DNA of 36,713 nt from Chloroflexota bacterium (GTDB taxonomy: Bacteria > Chloroflexota > Anaerolineae > Caldilineales > Caldilineaceae), in NCBI GenBank assembly GCA_026389895.1, contig JAPLGZ010000132.1, positions 1 to 36,713 of the forward strand, written 5' to 3'. A program made the position numbers and the translations under genes. The notes under the pieces were generated by a model, which worked only from the letters and a program-made list of their open reading frames with translations, had not been told where the DNA came from and made no database searches. Below are positions 9,908 through 18,645 of the stretch, piece after piece (the stretch's first letter is position 1; each line of letters begins with the position of its first letter).

Positions 9908-11146
9908 ATGCAAAATATTCGAAGCCTAACCATCCACAACGGTGCCATCCCAGCCGAATTTGTCCCAGCCGTGGGGTCAGCCCCTAGCTTGCAGACCACC
10001 ACACCAGGCTTTACCGTCGCGCAGATTGGCATTCACAATGGCCGAATTTCTGGCGTAGATCTGGCCGCCCCAGGCCACTTATCCACCCAACCAACGCCAC
10101 GCCTAGACGCCAGTGGCTGTGTCATCTTGCCTGGCTTCATCGACATTCATGTCCATGGAAGCGCCGGACATGATGTCATGGACGCCAACCCAGCCGCGTT
10201 GGCTGCGTTGGCCCACTTTTTTGCTCAACATGGCGTCACGGCTTTTATGCCGACCACGATGACCGCGCCACACCGCAATACCATCCAGGCCGTCGCGGCC
10301 ATCACGACCGCCCTGGCTCAACCACCAGCCACGGCGGGGGCGCGCATGCTGGGTGTCCATCTGGAAGGGCCCTACATCAGTCCCAAATTTCCCGGCGCCC
10401 AACCAGCGACTTATATCCGCAAACCCAACCTGGCTGAATTTAGTGAATTGCTGGCAACTGGCCCCATCCGAATGATCACATTAGCGCCAGAGGAGCCAGG
10501 CGCCGAGCAGCTCATCACCGAAGCGTTGCAGCACAATGTCAAAGTTGTGTTGGGCCATACCAACGCCACGTACGAAGAGTGTGAAGCGGCGATTGCCGCC
10601 GGTGTGAGCCAGGCCACCCACACCTATAATGCGATGAGCGGTTTGCACCAGCGTCATCCTGGCACACTGGGCGCCGTGTTGAGCAACGATGCGATCTATG
10701 CCCAATTGATCAGCGACAATTTTCATGTTCACCCTGCAGCGATGAAAATTCTGGCGCGATGCAAGGGTATATCTCGCACGATCTTGATCACCGATGCCAT
10801 GCGAGCAACAGGCTTAGCCGATGGGAATTATGATCTAGGTGGCCAAGTGGTGATTGTCAAAGATGGCCAATGTCGCCTGCCGGATGGCACGTTAGCAGGC
10901 AGTACATTGACGATGGAGCGTGGGCTGATCAATTTTATGGCGGCAACCGGCCTGTCATTAGCTGAGGCGTGGCCGGTATCTAGCCGTACAGCGGCCCAGG
11001 CCCTGGGGTTGGACCATGAGGTAGGATCAATTACGCCGAACTACCGTGCAGATCTGGTCGTGCTCGACGCTCAATTTGCGGTGGTTGCCACCATTGTCGC
11101 GGGGGTCTTGGTCTATTTACGCGATCCGGAACGGCTTACGCCTTAA
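9908..11146 (+). CDS. nagA: N-acetylglucosamine-6-phosphate deacetylase
   Basis: 412 residues from ATG 9908; an in-frame TTG lies 9 nt earlier and no clear ribosome binding site decides between them. Hydrolyses GlcNAc-6-P to glucosamine-6-P and acetate in amino-sugar catabolism and cell-wall recycling. Amidohydrolase (TIM-barrel) motifs in order: H81-x-H83 (DIHVHG), metal ligand E153 (HLEGPY), H217 (LGHTNA), H238 (ATHTYNAM) and catalytic D296 (ITDAM). The H217-H238 spacing of 21 matches E. coli NagA (H195/H216). No other nag genes are adjacent, so it stands alone. Its last 11 bp overlap the convergent mevalonate kinase gene. Confidence 0.95.
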   Translation: MQNIRSLTIHNGAIPAEFVPAVGSAPSLQTTTPGFTVAQIGIHNGRISGVDLAAPGHLSTQPTPRLDASGCVILPGFIDIHVHGSAGHDVMDANPAALAALAHFFAQHGVTAFMPTTMTAPHRNTIQAVAAITTALAQPPATAGARMLGVHLEGPYISPKFPGAQPATYIRKPNLAEFSELLATGPIRMITLAPEEPGAEQLITEALQHNVKVVLGHTNATYEECEAAIAAGVSQATHTYNAMSGLHQRHPGTLGAVLSNDAIYAQLISDNFHVHPAAMKILARCKGISRTILITDAMRATGLADGNYDLGGQVVIVKDGQCRLPDGTLAGSTLTMERGLINFMAATGLSLAEAWPVSSRTAAQALGLDHEVGSITPNYRADLVVLDAQFAVVATIVAGVLVYLRDPERLTP

Positions 11147-12071
11147 CGGTCGTCACAATCACATTTTTTGCCCCGTTTGCCATTAGAGCCTGCTGCACAG
11201 CCATCACTTTCTCTGGCGCTACAAGCGCAATCACATTACCACCCCGCCCACCACCACTTAGCTTTGCGCCCAATGCCCCGGCGGCTTTGGCAGCTTCGAT
11301 TAATCTTTCCAATGGCGGTGAACTCACGCCCAATTCGGCCAACAAGGCTTGGTTACGGTCAAACAAAGCGCCAAGTTCGGCAATATCACCCGCTTCAATT
11401 ACCTGGCGCGCCGTCCAAGTCAACCGCGCAATCGCATCAAAGCGCCTTTCATACCCCACAGAGTCAGCCTGCCAACCCTGGCGTACATCACCCACAGTCG
11501 TTTTGGTCGGCGCAGCAATCCCGCTATCGGCAATGGCCAGTGTAAAAGGTTGGCGCGGTGTAAAAATGGCCGGTAACTGGCCTTTGACAAACCACAGTGG
11601 CAAGCCATAGGCGATTACTGTATTGTCGATGCCACTAGGGGTGCCATGATAGAGGCGCTCACTCTCAAAAACGAGTTCGCTGAGCAACGTGGGTGTCACA
11701 GGTTGTCCAACATGCGCATAGATCGCCCGCACCAGGGCCGTGCTTAACGCCGCGCCGCTGCCCAAGCCGCTGGCGATTGGAATAGTGCTGGAGACTTCGA
11801 TCTGCCAGTTGGGGTCTGGGGACAAATTCAGCCGCGCCAGCGTCAGGCGCACAACGAGGGCTAAGGCGAATGACGCTGGCGTCTCGATTAACGAGGTATG
11901 CAAGCCAATATCGGGGGCGGCGATCACACAATGACGACCCGCGGGCAAATCCATGATCGTCGCCGTTGCCACGGTCTCCCAGACCGGCACAGCAATGGCC
12001 GGCCGGCCATAGACAACGGCATGTTCACCCAATAAAATTATTTTACCCGGTGCAGAAGCGGTGGTTGGCAT
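11136..12071 (-). CDS. mvk: Mevalonate kinase
   Basis: 311 residues, the normal size for bacterial mevalonate kinase. Phosphorylates mevalonate with ATP, the first kinase step of the mevalonate route to isopentenyl diphosphate. GHMP-kinase motifs: SAPGKIILLGEHAVVYG (K10 region), the phosphate loop PIASGLGSGAALS (98-110), PSGIDN containing catalytic D149, and the C-terminal glycine loop KLSGGGRGGN. The PSGIDN sequence and the HAVVYG N-terminus separate it from galactokinase and phosphomevalonate kinase. A bacterial mevalonate pathway fits Chloroflexota. Other pathway genes are not in the window. The 3' end overlaps nagA by 11 bp in convergent orientation; no terminator separates them. Confidence 0.93.
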   Translation of the reverse strand: MPTTASAPGKIILLGEHAVVYGRPAIAVPVWETVATATIMDLPAGRHCVIAAPDIGLHTSLIETPASFALALVVRLTLARLNLSPDPNWQIEVSSTIPIASGLGSGAALSTALVRAIYAHVGQPVTPTLLSELVFESERLYHGTPSGIDNTVIAYGLPLWFVKGQLPAIFTPRQPFTLAIADSGIAAPTKTTVGDVRQGWQADSVGYERRFDAIARLTWTARQVIEAGDIAELGALFDRNQALLAELGVSSPPLERLIEAAKAAGALGAKLSGGGRGGNVIALVAPEKVMAVQQALMANGAKNVIVTTVKA

Positions 12072-12165
12072 ATAGGTAGCTTATCATAAATCAGGTTGCG
12101 TAGTAAAAGTACAAGCGATAGAACAGTGAGCAATCGCCTAGCGTTGCCAAATTCTTCATCACCAC

Positions 12166-12194
12166 TTGACAATAGGCTCACCCGTAGATACAAT
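12166..12194 (+). promoter_or_regulatory. Consensus sigma-70 promoter of mazEF
   Basis: TTGACA (12166-12171), a 17-bp spacer and TACAAT (12189-12194). The -10 lies inside the palindromic operator at 12187-12210, so repressor binding would block RNA polymerase directly. Confidence 0.8.
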
Positions 12195-12210
12195 GTACCT
12201 ACATTGTATC
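12187..12210. promoter_or_regulatory. MazE/MazEF operator palindrome
   Basis: GATACAATGTA, CC, TACATTGTATC: perfect 11-bp arms around a 2-bp centre. It covers the -10 and start site of the mazEF promoter and ends 22 bp before mazE. AbrB-type antitoxins commonly autoregulate through such palindromes; binding here is inferred. Confidence 0.75.
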
Positions 12211-12232
12211 ATCTATCAGCCAGGAGGCATCT

Positions 12233-12499
12233 ATGGAGACGGCAATCAAGACCCGAATCGTTAAGATTGGCAATTCTCAAGGCATTCGCATTCCCAAATT
12301 GCTGCTTGATCAACTTGGCTTTGGAAGCGATGTTGAAATCGCAGTAGAGCAGCGTACGCTGGTAATCCGGCCAGTGCAACATGCCCGCCAGGGCTGGGAG
12401 GAACAATTTCGTCTGATGGCCGAACGGGGTGACGATCAATTGCTGGACGATGATGCGCTTAGCCTCAGTCAATGGGATAACAGTGAGTGGGCATGGTAA
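12233..12499 (+). CDS. mazE: MazE-type antitoxin (AbrB fold)
   Basis: 88 residues; ATG follows AGGAGG (12222-12227) by 5 nt. The N-terminal half (IKTRIVKIGNSQGIRIPK) is the swapped-hairpin AbrB/MazE DNA-binding fold. The acidic C-terminal tail (LLDDDALSLSQWDNSEW) is the kind of disordered segment that occupies the MazF groove. It should neutralise the MazF encoded next and repress the shared promoter via the palindrome at 12187-12210. The stop codon overlaps the mazF start (ATGGTAA), giving translational coupling. Confidence 0.92.
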   Translation: METAIKTRIVKIGNSQGIRIPKLLLDQLGFGSDVEIAVEQRTLVIRPVQHARQGWEEQFRLMAERGDDQLLDDDALSLSQWDNSEWAW

Positions 12500-12816
12500 T
12501 CTCCCGCTTCGATGTATATCTTGTAGCACTCGACCCAACACTTGGTCATGAGATTCAAAAAACACGACCCTGTTTAGTCGTGTCGCCAGACGAGATGAAT
12601 CGCGCCATTGACACTGTTATCCTGGCCCCTATGACTACCCTAGGCCATACTTATCCTTCCCGCGTAGCCTGTCGATTTCAGGGAAAAGATGGGCAGATTG
12701 TGCTCGACCAGCTGCGCACTGTCGACAAACAGCGATTAGTCAAACGCCTTGGTCGCATTGACGGACCAGTTCAGGAAAAGGTTTTAGCGGTGCTAGCGGC
12801 CTTGTTTGCACCGTAG
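12493..12816 (+). CDS. mazF: MazF-type endoribonuclease toxin
   Basis: 107 residues starting at ATG 12493 (an in-frame GTG at 12487 is also possible). The start overlaps the mazE stop. PemK/MazF fold: RFDVYLVALDP, then KTRPCLVVSP and ILAPMTT. From this start the expected catalytic residues are R25 and T48, the same numbers as in B. subtilis MazF, which supports both the start and activity. MazF toxins cut mRNA at short specific sequences and halt growth when the labile antitoxin is lost. The gene is intact. The cassette sits alone between metabolic and repair genes, typical of a mobile toxin-antitoxin module. Confidence 0.93.
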   Translation: MVISRFDVYLVALDPTLGHEIQKTRPCLVVSPDEMNRAIDTVILAPMTTLGHTYPSRVACRFQGKDGQIVLDQLRTVDKQRLVKRLGRIDGPVQEKVLAVLAALFAP

Positions 12817-12860
12817 AAACTAGCGAAACGTATAATTTGTCGCCAAACTGTGACGACTGA

Positions 12861-12931
12861 GCCTTTGCAACAAATAACCCGAAGTTGTAAGCTTTTACTT
12901 CGTCTTCATTCGTGCCATTTGTTGCAAAGGC
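12861..12931. terminator. Large inverted repeat, bidirectional terminator or MITE-like element
   Basis: GCCTTTGCAACAAAT (12861-12875) and ATTTGTTGCAAAGGC (12917-12931) are perfect 15-bp inverted arms. The 41-nt interior holds another CGAAGT/ACTTCG pair. It lies exactly between convergent mazF and uvrA, so it can terminate both. The 71-bp size with perfect ends also fits a miniature transposon remnant. Confidence 0.6.
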
Positions 12932-12960
12932 CCGTCTAAAAGCTGCGTAGTTACCTTAAC

Positions 12961-15825
12961 CTACGCCAACACCTTGCGCAAAAACTGACCTGTATACGAA
13001 CAGGCACACTGGACAATTTCCTCTGGGGTGCCCTGCGCAACAATGTAACCACCCTTCTTGCCACCCTCCGGGCCAAGATCGATCACCCAGTCGGCAGTCT
13101 TGATCACGTCGAGGTGATGCTCGATCACCAATACACTATTACCAGCATCGACCAAATGATTCAGACTATCGAGCAGCCTTTGAATGTCGGCCAGGTGTAG
13201 ACCGGTGGTTGGCTCGTCAAGAATATAGAGGTTGCGGCCACTGCGCTTGACCTTGCCCAGTTCGTGCGCCAGCTTTACACGTTGGGCTTCACCGCCTGAA
13301 ATTGTGGTGGAAGATTGGCCGAGTTTGAGATACCCCATGCCGAGTTGGTTCAGTACACCTAATTTATGGGCAATGATCGGCACATCTTGGAAGAAGCAAG
13401 TGGCCTCCTCCACCGATAGTTCGAGCACCTGCGCAATATTTTTGCTGCGATAGGTGATCTCCAATGTCTCTGCATTATAACGAGCGCCTTTGCATCTCTG
13501 ACAAGGCATTTCTATATCGGCCATAAATTGCAACGAGGTGGTAATCAACCCATGCCCTTGACACTCTTCGCAACGCCCGCCTTTCACATTAAAACTAAAC
13601 TGGCCGATAGTATAGCCACGAGCTTGGCTTTCTGGCACGCGCGCAAAAAGCTGGCGGATCGCATCATAGACGCCAATATAGGTGGCAGGATTAGACGTGG
13701 GTGTCCGGCCGATTGGCGTCTGATCAATATTGATGATATCGCGGAGATGTTCAACACCTTCGATGGCCCGATGCGCGCCGGCTAAGACACGGCTGTCGTG
13801 AAAGATCGAGTAGAGCTTCTTGTACAAAATTTCATTGACAAACGTACTCTTGCCCGAGCCAGAGACCCCAGTGATGCACACGAATAGACCCAGTGGGATC
13901 GCCACATCAATTTCTTGCAAATTGTTCTGACTAGCGCCGCGCACCACGAGTAACTGACCATTGGAACTGCGCCGTTGGCCTGGTCGGGTGATCTGGCGGG
14001 CGCCACTCAAATATTGGCCGGTCAATGAGTTGCTGTTCTGCAATATCTCGGCAAGACTACCTTGTGCTACAACATTGCCACCGTGTACACCAGGACCAGG
14101 ACCAATTTCGATAATCTGGTCGGCGGCGCGCATCGTCTCTTCATCATGCTCGACGACAATAACGGTGTTGCCAATGTCGCGCAGGCGTTGCAAGGTGTGG
14201 ATCATCTTGCGGTTGTCGCGTGGATGCAGACCGATGCTTGGCTCATCCAGTACGTACAACATACCCATCAACTCGGAGCCAATCTGCACCGAAAGCCGAA
14301 TCCGTTGCGATTCGCCACCGGAGAGCGTGGAAGCTCGCCGATTTAAGCTCATGTAATCCAGGCCAATGTCTAGGAGTAAGTTAACCCGCGCAATGATCTC
14401 GTGCACAATCTGTTCGCCGGCCTGGCGTTGGCGGGGGAGTGGTGGTAGATTCACCAGAAATTCTTTGAGTTCGCTAAAGGTCAGCTCACCAACTTCGATG
14501 ATATGTTTGCCACCCAGGGTAATCAGGAGTCGTTGCTGCTTTAGCTTAGCGCCTTGGCAATCGGGACAGGCTTTCTCTACCATCACCTTCTTCAAATATT
14601 CTTCCATCCAAGTATGAGCAACTTTCTGTTGCCGATAGTGACGGTAGCGCCGTTCGATCTCGTTGATAATGCCGTCAAAACGAAAGAGTTTGTCCACATG
14701 TTCATCGCCCTTGGTCGCGCCTTCTGGCAAGACCACCGGAAAACGTTCGCCCTTGGTGCCATACAAGATCAGTGCGACGGCGTCTGCTGACAATTCCTGA
14801 AAGGGAACATCCAAGCTGAAGCCATAGTGTTGCGCCACGCTGTAGAGCAGGCGCGTCGCCCAGGCATTCTTGTCGTAGTGAAAGGCTTCGTGGATAAACG
14901 CACCGCCCTTCACGCTGCGCGTCTTATCTGGCACCAATAAATCGGGATGGACGTGTAAATAGGTGCCCAGCCCTAGACAGGTGGGGCAGGCGCCAAGCGC
15001 TTCATTAAACGAAAAATAGATCGGCTCCATCTCGCCGCCCGTCACGTAATGTTCTGGGCAAGCAAAATTTTGATAGAAAGCACGCTCTGTCTTGGCTTTT
15101 TGCGCATTCAAGATCCGGAAGCAGAGGAAACCCTCACCAAGGCTCAAACCATGCGCCAGCGAAACCATCAGGTTTTTATAGATTGCCGGCTTGACGATGA
15201 TCTTGTCGATCACCACTTGGATGTCGTAGGTTTGCGCCTCGTCCAGTTCAAATTCTTCGCTCAGATCGACCAATTCTTGATCGATGCGCAAACGACGATA
15301 GCCTTTGCTGCGGATTTCGCCAAAGAGATAGGCATAATCTTCCCCATAAATTTTGAAAACCGGCGCCGTGATCTCCACCAATGTCCCCTGTGGCAGCGCC
15401 AGCACATGCTCGGCCATCTGTGCGATGGTCTTGACCGGTACTTCCTGCCGACAGTAGGGGCAATGGGCCACCCCGGTTGTCGTATAGAGCACACGCAAAT
15501 AGTCAAAAATATCGGTCATCGTACCGACAGTCGAGCGCGGGTTTTTGCCCACCGACTTTTGCTCTATCGAAATGACAGGCGACAGACCGTGAATAAAATC
15601 GACATCCGGTTTCTTCAATTGGGCGACATACTTACGCGAATAAGCCGAGAGTGATTCGAGGAAACGCCGCTGCCCTTCTGCATAGATGGTTTCAAATGCC
15701 AACGATGACTTGCCAGAGCCACTGATGCCGGTCAACACAACGAGCTTTTCGCGCGGGATTTCCACATCAATATTCTTGAGGTTATTGACTTTTGCGCCCT
15801 TGACGCCAATAGTGTTTCTCACCAT
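12961..15825 (-). CDS. uvrA: UvrA-family excinuclease ATPase, divergent
   Basis: 954 residues; ATG preceded by TAGGAG. UvrA loads UvrB on damaged DNA in nucleotide excision repair. Two ABC ATPase halves are complete: Walker [10 protein letters not shown] (33-41) and GVSGSGKST in the second half, signature sequences [12 protein letters not shown] and [12 protein letters not shown], and Walker [13 protein letters not shown] and [12 protein letters not shown]. The region between about 125 and 250 has full length, so the UvrB-binding domain seems kept, unlike class II UvrA. The insertion domain is unlike E. coli UvrA. The zinc module that is normally C-x2-C...C-x2-C reads C256-x2-H259...C280-x2-C283, one Cys replaced by His. 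The C-terminal zinc module (CEEC...CQRC) is intact. It may be a second UvrA paralogue; the housekeeping copy could lie elsewhere. Confidence 0.92.
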   Translation of the reverse strand: MVRNTIGVKGAKVNNLKNIDVEIPREKLVVLTGISGSGKSSLAFETIYAEGQRRFLESLSAYSRKYVAQLKKPDVDFIHGLSPVISIEQKSVGKNPRSTVGTMTDIFDYLRVLYTTTGVAHCPYCRQEVPVKTIAQMAEHVLALPQGTLVEITAPVFKIYGEDYAYLFGEIRSKGYRRLRIDQELVDLSEEFELDEAQTYDIQVVIDKIIVKPAIYKNLMVSLAHGLSLGEGFLCFRILNAQKAKTERAFYQNFACPEHYVTGGEMEPIYFSFNEALGACPTCLGLGTYLHVHPDLLVPDKTRSVKGGAFIHEAFHYDKNAWATRLLYSVAQHYGFSLDVPFQELSADAVALILYGTKGERFPVVLPEGATKGDEHVDKLFRFDGIINEIERRYRHYRQQKVAHTWMEEYLKKVMVEKACPDCQGAKLKQQRLLITLGGKHIIEVGELTFSELKEFLVNLPPLPRQRQAGEQIVHEIIARVNLLLDIGLDYMSLNRRASTLSGGESQRIRLSVQIGSELMGMLYVLDEPSIGLHPRDNRKMIHTLQRLRDIGNTVIVVEHDEETMRAADQIIEIGPGPGVHGGNVVAQGSLAEILQNSNSLTGQYLSGARQITRPGQRRSSNGQLLVVRGASQNNLQEIDVAIPLGLFVCITGVSGSGKSTFVNEILYKKLYSIFHDSRVLAGAHRAIEGVEHLRDIINIDQTPIGRTPTSNPATYIGVYDAIRQLFARVPESQARGYTIGQFSFNVKGGRCEECQGHGLITTSLQFMADIEMPCQRCKGARYNAETLEITYRSKNIAQVLELSVEEATCFFQDVPIIAHKLGVLNQLGMGYLKLGQSSTTISGGEAQRVKLAHELGKVKRSGRNLYILDEPTTGLHLADIQRLLDSLNHLVDAGNSVLVIEHHLDVIKTADWVIDLGPEGGKKGGYIVAQGTPEEIVQCACSYTGQFLRKVLA

Positions 15826-15857
15826 GAGTCTCCTAGATCAACAAGTGTAACGCAAAG

Positions 15858-15901
15858 ACACACAGGCACAAAGCAAGATTCATCCCTTTGCGCCTGTGTG
15901 T
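15858..15901. repeat. Intergenic hairpin repeat
   Basis: ACACACAGGCACAAAG (15858-15873) pairs with CTTTGCGCCTGTGTGT (15886-15901) with one mismatch and a 12-nt loop. It belongs to the same scattered AACGCAAAG/CTTTGCG style as the repeat at 876-983. It lies in the divergent gap between uvrA and the gene at 16089. Confidence 0.6.
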
Positions 15902-16018
15902 TGAAAATTAGCTGCCTATTACCAAGAGCCAAGTTGGCAGGAAAAGGATACCAATCACCAAACATAGAACAAAATAAGCGTTCTCAGCGCAGAAAAAATC
16001 GATCGCAACCCTGTAAGG

Positions 16019-16047
16019 TTGACGCCAGTTGATTTGGCGCATATACT
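16019..16047 (+). promoter_or_regulatory. Sigma-70-type promoter
   Basis: TTGACG (16019-16024), 17-bp spacer, TATACT (16042-16047), 41 bp before the ATG at 16089. The spacer holds a CGCCA...TGGCG inverted pair (16023-16027 and 16035-16039) that could be an operator. Confidence 0.6.
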
Positions 16048-16088
16048 AATTTCACGTCTGCCTACTATAGTTATAAGAGAAAGTTCAA

Positions 16089-17714
16089 ATGAGCCATGAT
16101 CTAATGGCCGTCCTCCAGCCTGTCATTGATCAACTTCAAATTGCAATTGCCAATGACCCTGCCTTGCGGTCAAGTTTACGCCAGTTGGTAAAATCGGTGC
16201 TTGCTTTTGCAGAAGAACCTGACGGCCCTGAGCAACGTGGGCCAGCCGCGGCCAGCACAGAGGGTGCGACCATGCTTGGACAGACTACGCTGCCCACCAA
16301 TGGCGTCGCCGAACCTGGATTGCCGGTAGCGTCTACACCTGAATTAGAACAGCCAAACACCGAACACCCTGTCGCCAACAACGAGCCACCCGTTGATGGC
16401 GTGGCCAAGCCGTTGTCCCGCCCGGCATCGCCCTCACCGCTTGTGCGGACCTATCAACCGCCGATTGTACGCCAATCACTGCCCGTCACCGATGCAGATC
16501 TACCGCTGATCGCGGAACGCTGCCGACTCAAGGCAGAAGGTGCACGTTGGGCGGCAGCCCGCCAACGGCTCTTAAAAGAGGGGGCTGACTTTGATATGGC
16601 CATCGAACCGGGTGATCGCGATATTATTGCCCGCGCCAAAATGTTGCCCGATTGTTTTCTCTGGATGTGTCACCGCGACAAGCCCATGCCAGCCGATTTG
16701 ACGCAATATGACGAGCTCGCGAATTGTTTTGACGGCGCGGCAGCGATTGTGGCCTTACTTGACCAGTTGTTGAAAGATGAAGCCCAAGAAGAGGGCATGT
16801 TTGAACAAGCGCTCGACCTGGCAGCAGAAGCGCAATCGGCTTTACGCCTGGCCATTACGGGGATGGACGGCAGCGGCGATTCTGATCAGCTCAAACTTTT
16901 TAACTGGTTGCGAGCAACCGGCGCCGAGCAGCAAATTTTGATCCATCGTTTTATGCGCAAGGATGACCCGGCGGATCCGAAGAGTTGGGCGCAGCTACAA
17001 CAGCGCATTCAAGCGCTTGAAGAAAAATTCCACTTTGGCAAGCATCGCGTCAAACGCCAAAAGGGGCTCCACAGTAAACTTCGCTATCATATTAAACTAA
17101 TTCACGACAATGCCGGCCAGGAGCGCAGCCATGATTGGCAAAAAATTGCGGAAGCTATCGAAGAATTAGTCAATGAAGGCTTGCCGCCCAGCAATCGTGA
17201 AATTCGTGATCTGCTCTTGCCCGTGCTCGACGACATTCCCGAAACCCTGGAATTACCCAAAAACTTTAAGCTCGTCCTGCGCGAGATCGACCGTTTCCTC
17301 TCTGCGATCCCCACAAAGCCAGAAGCCATCATCGCCAGTGAACCAATTGAAGAAGTACGGCGCGCCGCTGAATTACTGCGTGGACAGACCATCGTATTGA
17401 TCGGTGGTGACCGGCGCCCACTCGCCGCGGAGGCACTGACGCAGGCGTTTGGTCTCAAAGAGTTGATCTGGGTCGAAGGGCGTGATCAAACATACGCCGA
17501 CTTTGAACCCGAGGTGGCGCGCCCAGAGGTGGCCATTGTGATCCTGGCCATTCGCTGGTCGCGCCATGGTTTTGGCGAGGTAAAAGCATTTTGTGAGAAA
17601 TATGGCAAGCCGCTCGTGCGGCTGCCGGGTGGTTATAGCCCCCATCAGATTGCTTTCCATATTGTCAGCCAGGTGGGCGAACGGCTGGACAAGACTGGAT
17701 TGATCGAGGCATAG
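16089..17714 (+). CDS. Protein with DUF2325-like C-terminal domain
   Basis: 541 residues. The N-terminus (1-50) is helical. Residues about 50-145 are Pro/Ala/Ser/Glu-rich and probably disordered. About 145-400 is a mostly helical, charged body with no family I recognise. The C-terminal 110 residues (GQTIVLIGGDRRP... to GGYSPHQIAFHI) have the Rossmann-like pattern of DUF2325: a VLIGGD beta-turn, an EVARPEVAIVIL strand that senses a charged residue run, WSRHGFGEVKAFCEKYGKPLVRLPGG at the end (key residues R-H, K, P-L). The function of DUF2325 is unknown. It has its own promoter at 16019-16047 and is monocistronic, convergent with fdhD. Confidence 0.7.
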   Translation: MSHDLMAVLQPVIDQLQIAIANDPALRSSLRQLVKSVLAFAEEPDGPEQRGPAAASTEGATMLGQTTLPTNGVAEPGLPVASTPELEQPNTEHPVANNEPPVDGVAKPLSRPASPSPLVRTYQPPIVRQSLPVTDADLPLIAERCRLKAEGARWAAARQRLLKEGADFDMAIEPGDRDIIARAKMLPDCFLWMCHRDKPMPADLTQYDELANCFDGAAAIVALLDQLLKDEAQEEGMFEQALDLAAEAQSALRLAITGMDGSGDSDQLKLFNWLRATGAEQQILIHRFMRKDDPADPKSWAQLQQRIQALEEKFHFGKHRVKRQKGLHSKLRYHIKLIHDNAGQERSHDWQKIAEAIEELVNEGLPPSNREIRDLLLPVLDDIPETLELPKNFKLVLREIDRFLSAIPTKPEAIIASEPIEEVRRAAELLRGQTIVLIGGDRRPLAAEALTQAFGLKELIWVEGRDQTYADFEPEVARPEVAIVILAIRWSRHGFGEVKAFCEKYGKPLVRLPGGYSPHQIAFHIVSQVGERLDKTGLIEA

Positions 17715-17755
17715 AACAGCCTCAGCCCTTTGATTCAGGCGACCGTGCTGAAGGA

Positions 17756-18613
17756 TTAGGCCAAGTTGGCGACCGGTTCCTCAACCAAAATTCGTTCGTG
17801 GCCGTTGTAAATGTTAAACCGCTCACCGCGCAAAAAGCCAATCAGGGTAATCCCAAACTGCTCGGCCAGTTCAACCGCCAAACTGCTCGGTGCAGAGACC
17901 GCGCAGAAGATGGGCGCACCGGCGACGCGACATTTTTGCAGCAGTTCATAGCTGGCGCGACCGCTGACCAAGATGATCTTATCATCAAAGGGCAGTTGTT
18001 TGTTGAGCAAGCCCCAGCCGATCAATTTGTCTAGCGCATTGTGACGCCCCACATCCTCGCGCGCTTCGATCAATTGGCCATCCTGTGTAAATAAAGCCGC
18101 CGCATGTAACCCACCCGTACTTTCAAAAAGATTCTGCGCCTGCCGCAACGCGTCGGGCAAACGCGTAATGATAGGCGCATCGACGGTAAAATCGTTGGGG
18201 AGTGCGGGTAAATCGCGTTTGGCCAGATCGTCAAGCACCGTTTTGCCACAGACGCCACACGCGCTATTGGTAAAAAAATGGCGATCCAATTGCGGTAAAT
18301 CGGCAAGACGAGCCGAGCGCAAGTTGACGTTGAGCAGGTTATACTCCTGCAAGGCCCGTTCGCCATCCACACAATAGGTCATCTGGATAATATCATATTT
18401 ATCTTGAACGATGCCTTCGTTGTAGAGAAAGCCCGCGGCCAATTCATAATCATGGCCGGGCGTGCGCATTGTGATCGCCGCGGTGCGTTGTTCGCCACCT
18501 GCGCTTAACTGAATTTCAAGCGGCTCTTCGCCAGCCAGATAGTCACTTTTGCGGCGCATCTGACCATTTTCCACTGTCCAGATCCGGCGTTTGGTTCGAT
18601 TGAGACGGCTCAT
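17756..18613 (-). CDS. fdhD: Formate dehydrogenase sulfurtransferase FdhD
   Basis: 285 residues, full length. FdhD carries sulfur from a cysteine desulfurase to the molybdenum/tungsten bis-MGD cofactor before insertion into FdhA; without it FDH is inactive. The mobile loop motif CGVCG gives C119 and C122, aligned with C121/C124 of E. coli FdhD. Further family motifs: GGLHAAALF, REDVGRHNALDKLIG, SGRASYELLQKC and GFLRGERFNIY. It is 32 bp downstream of the acyl-CoA ligase gene on the same strand and probably co-transcribed with it. The fdhA target lies 2.8 kb away on the same strand, so the context fits. Confidence 0.96.
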   Translation of the reverse strand: MSRLNRTKRRIWTVENGQMRRKSDYLAGEEPLEIQLSAGGEQRTAAITMRTPGHDYELAAGFLYNEGIVQDKYDIIQMTYCVDGERALQEYNLLNVNLRSARLADLPQLDRHFFTNSACGVCGKTVLDDLAKRDLPALPNDFTVDAPIITRLPDALRQAQNLFESTGGLHAAALFTQDGQLIEAREDVGRHNALDKLIGWGLLNKQLPFDDKIILVSGRASYELLQKCRVAGAPIFCAVSAPSSLAVELAEQFGITLIGFLRGERFNIYNGHERILVEEPVANLA

Positions 18614-18645
18614 ATGGGTTAGACCAAAATTGTAATCAGTTCTTA

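Noticed and set aside
15049-15654. 201-codon frame antisense to uvrA
   Set aside because: Shadow frame inside a strongly conserved gene, no ribosome binding site or domain.
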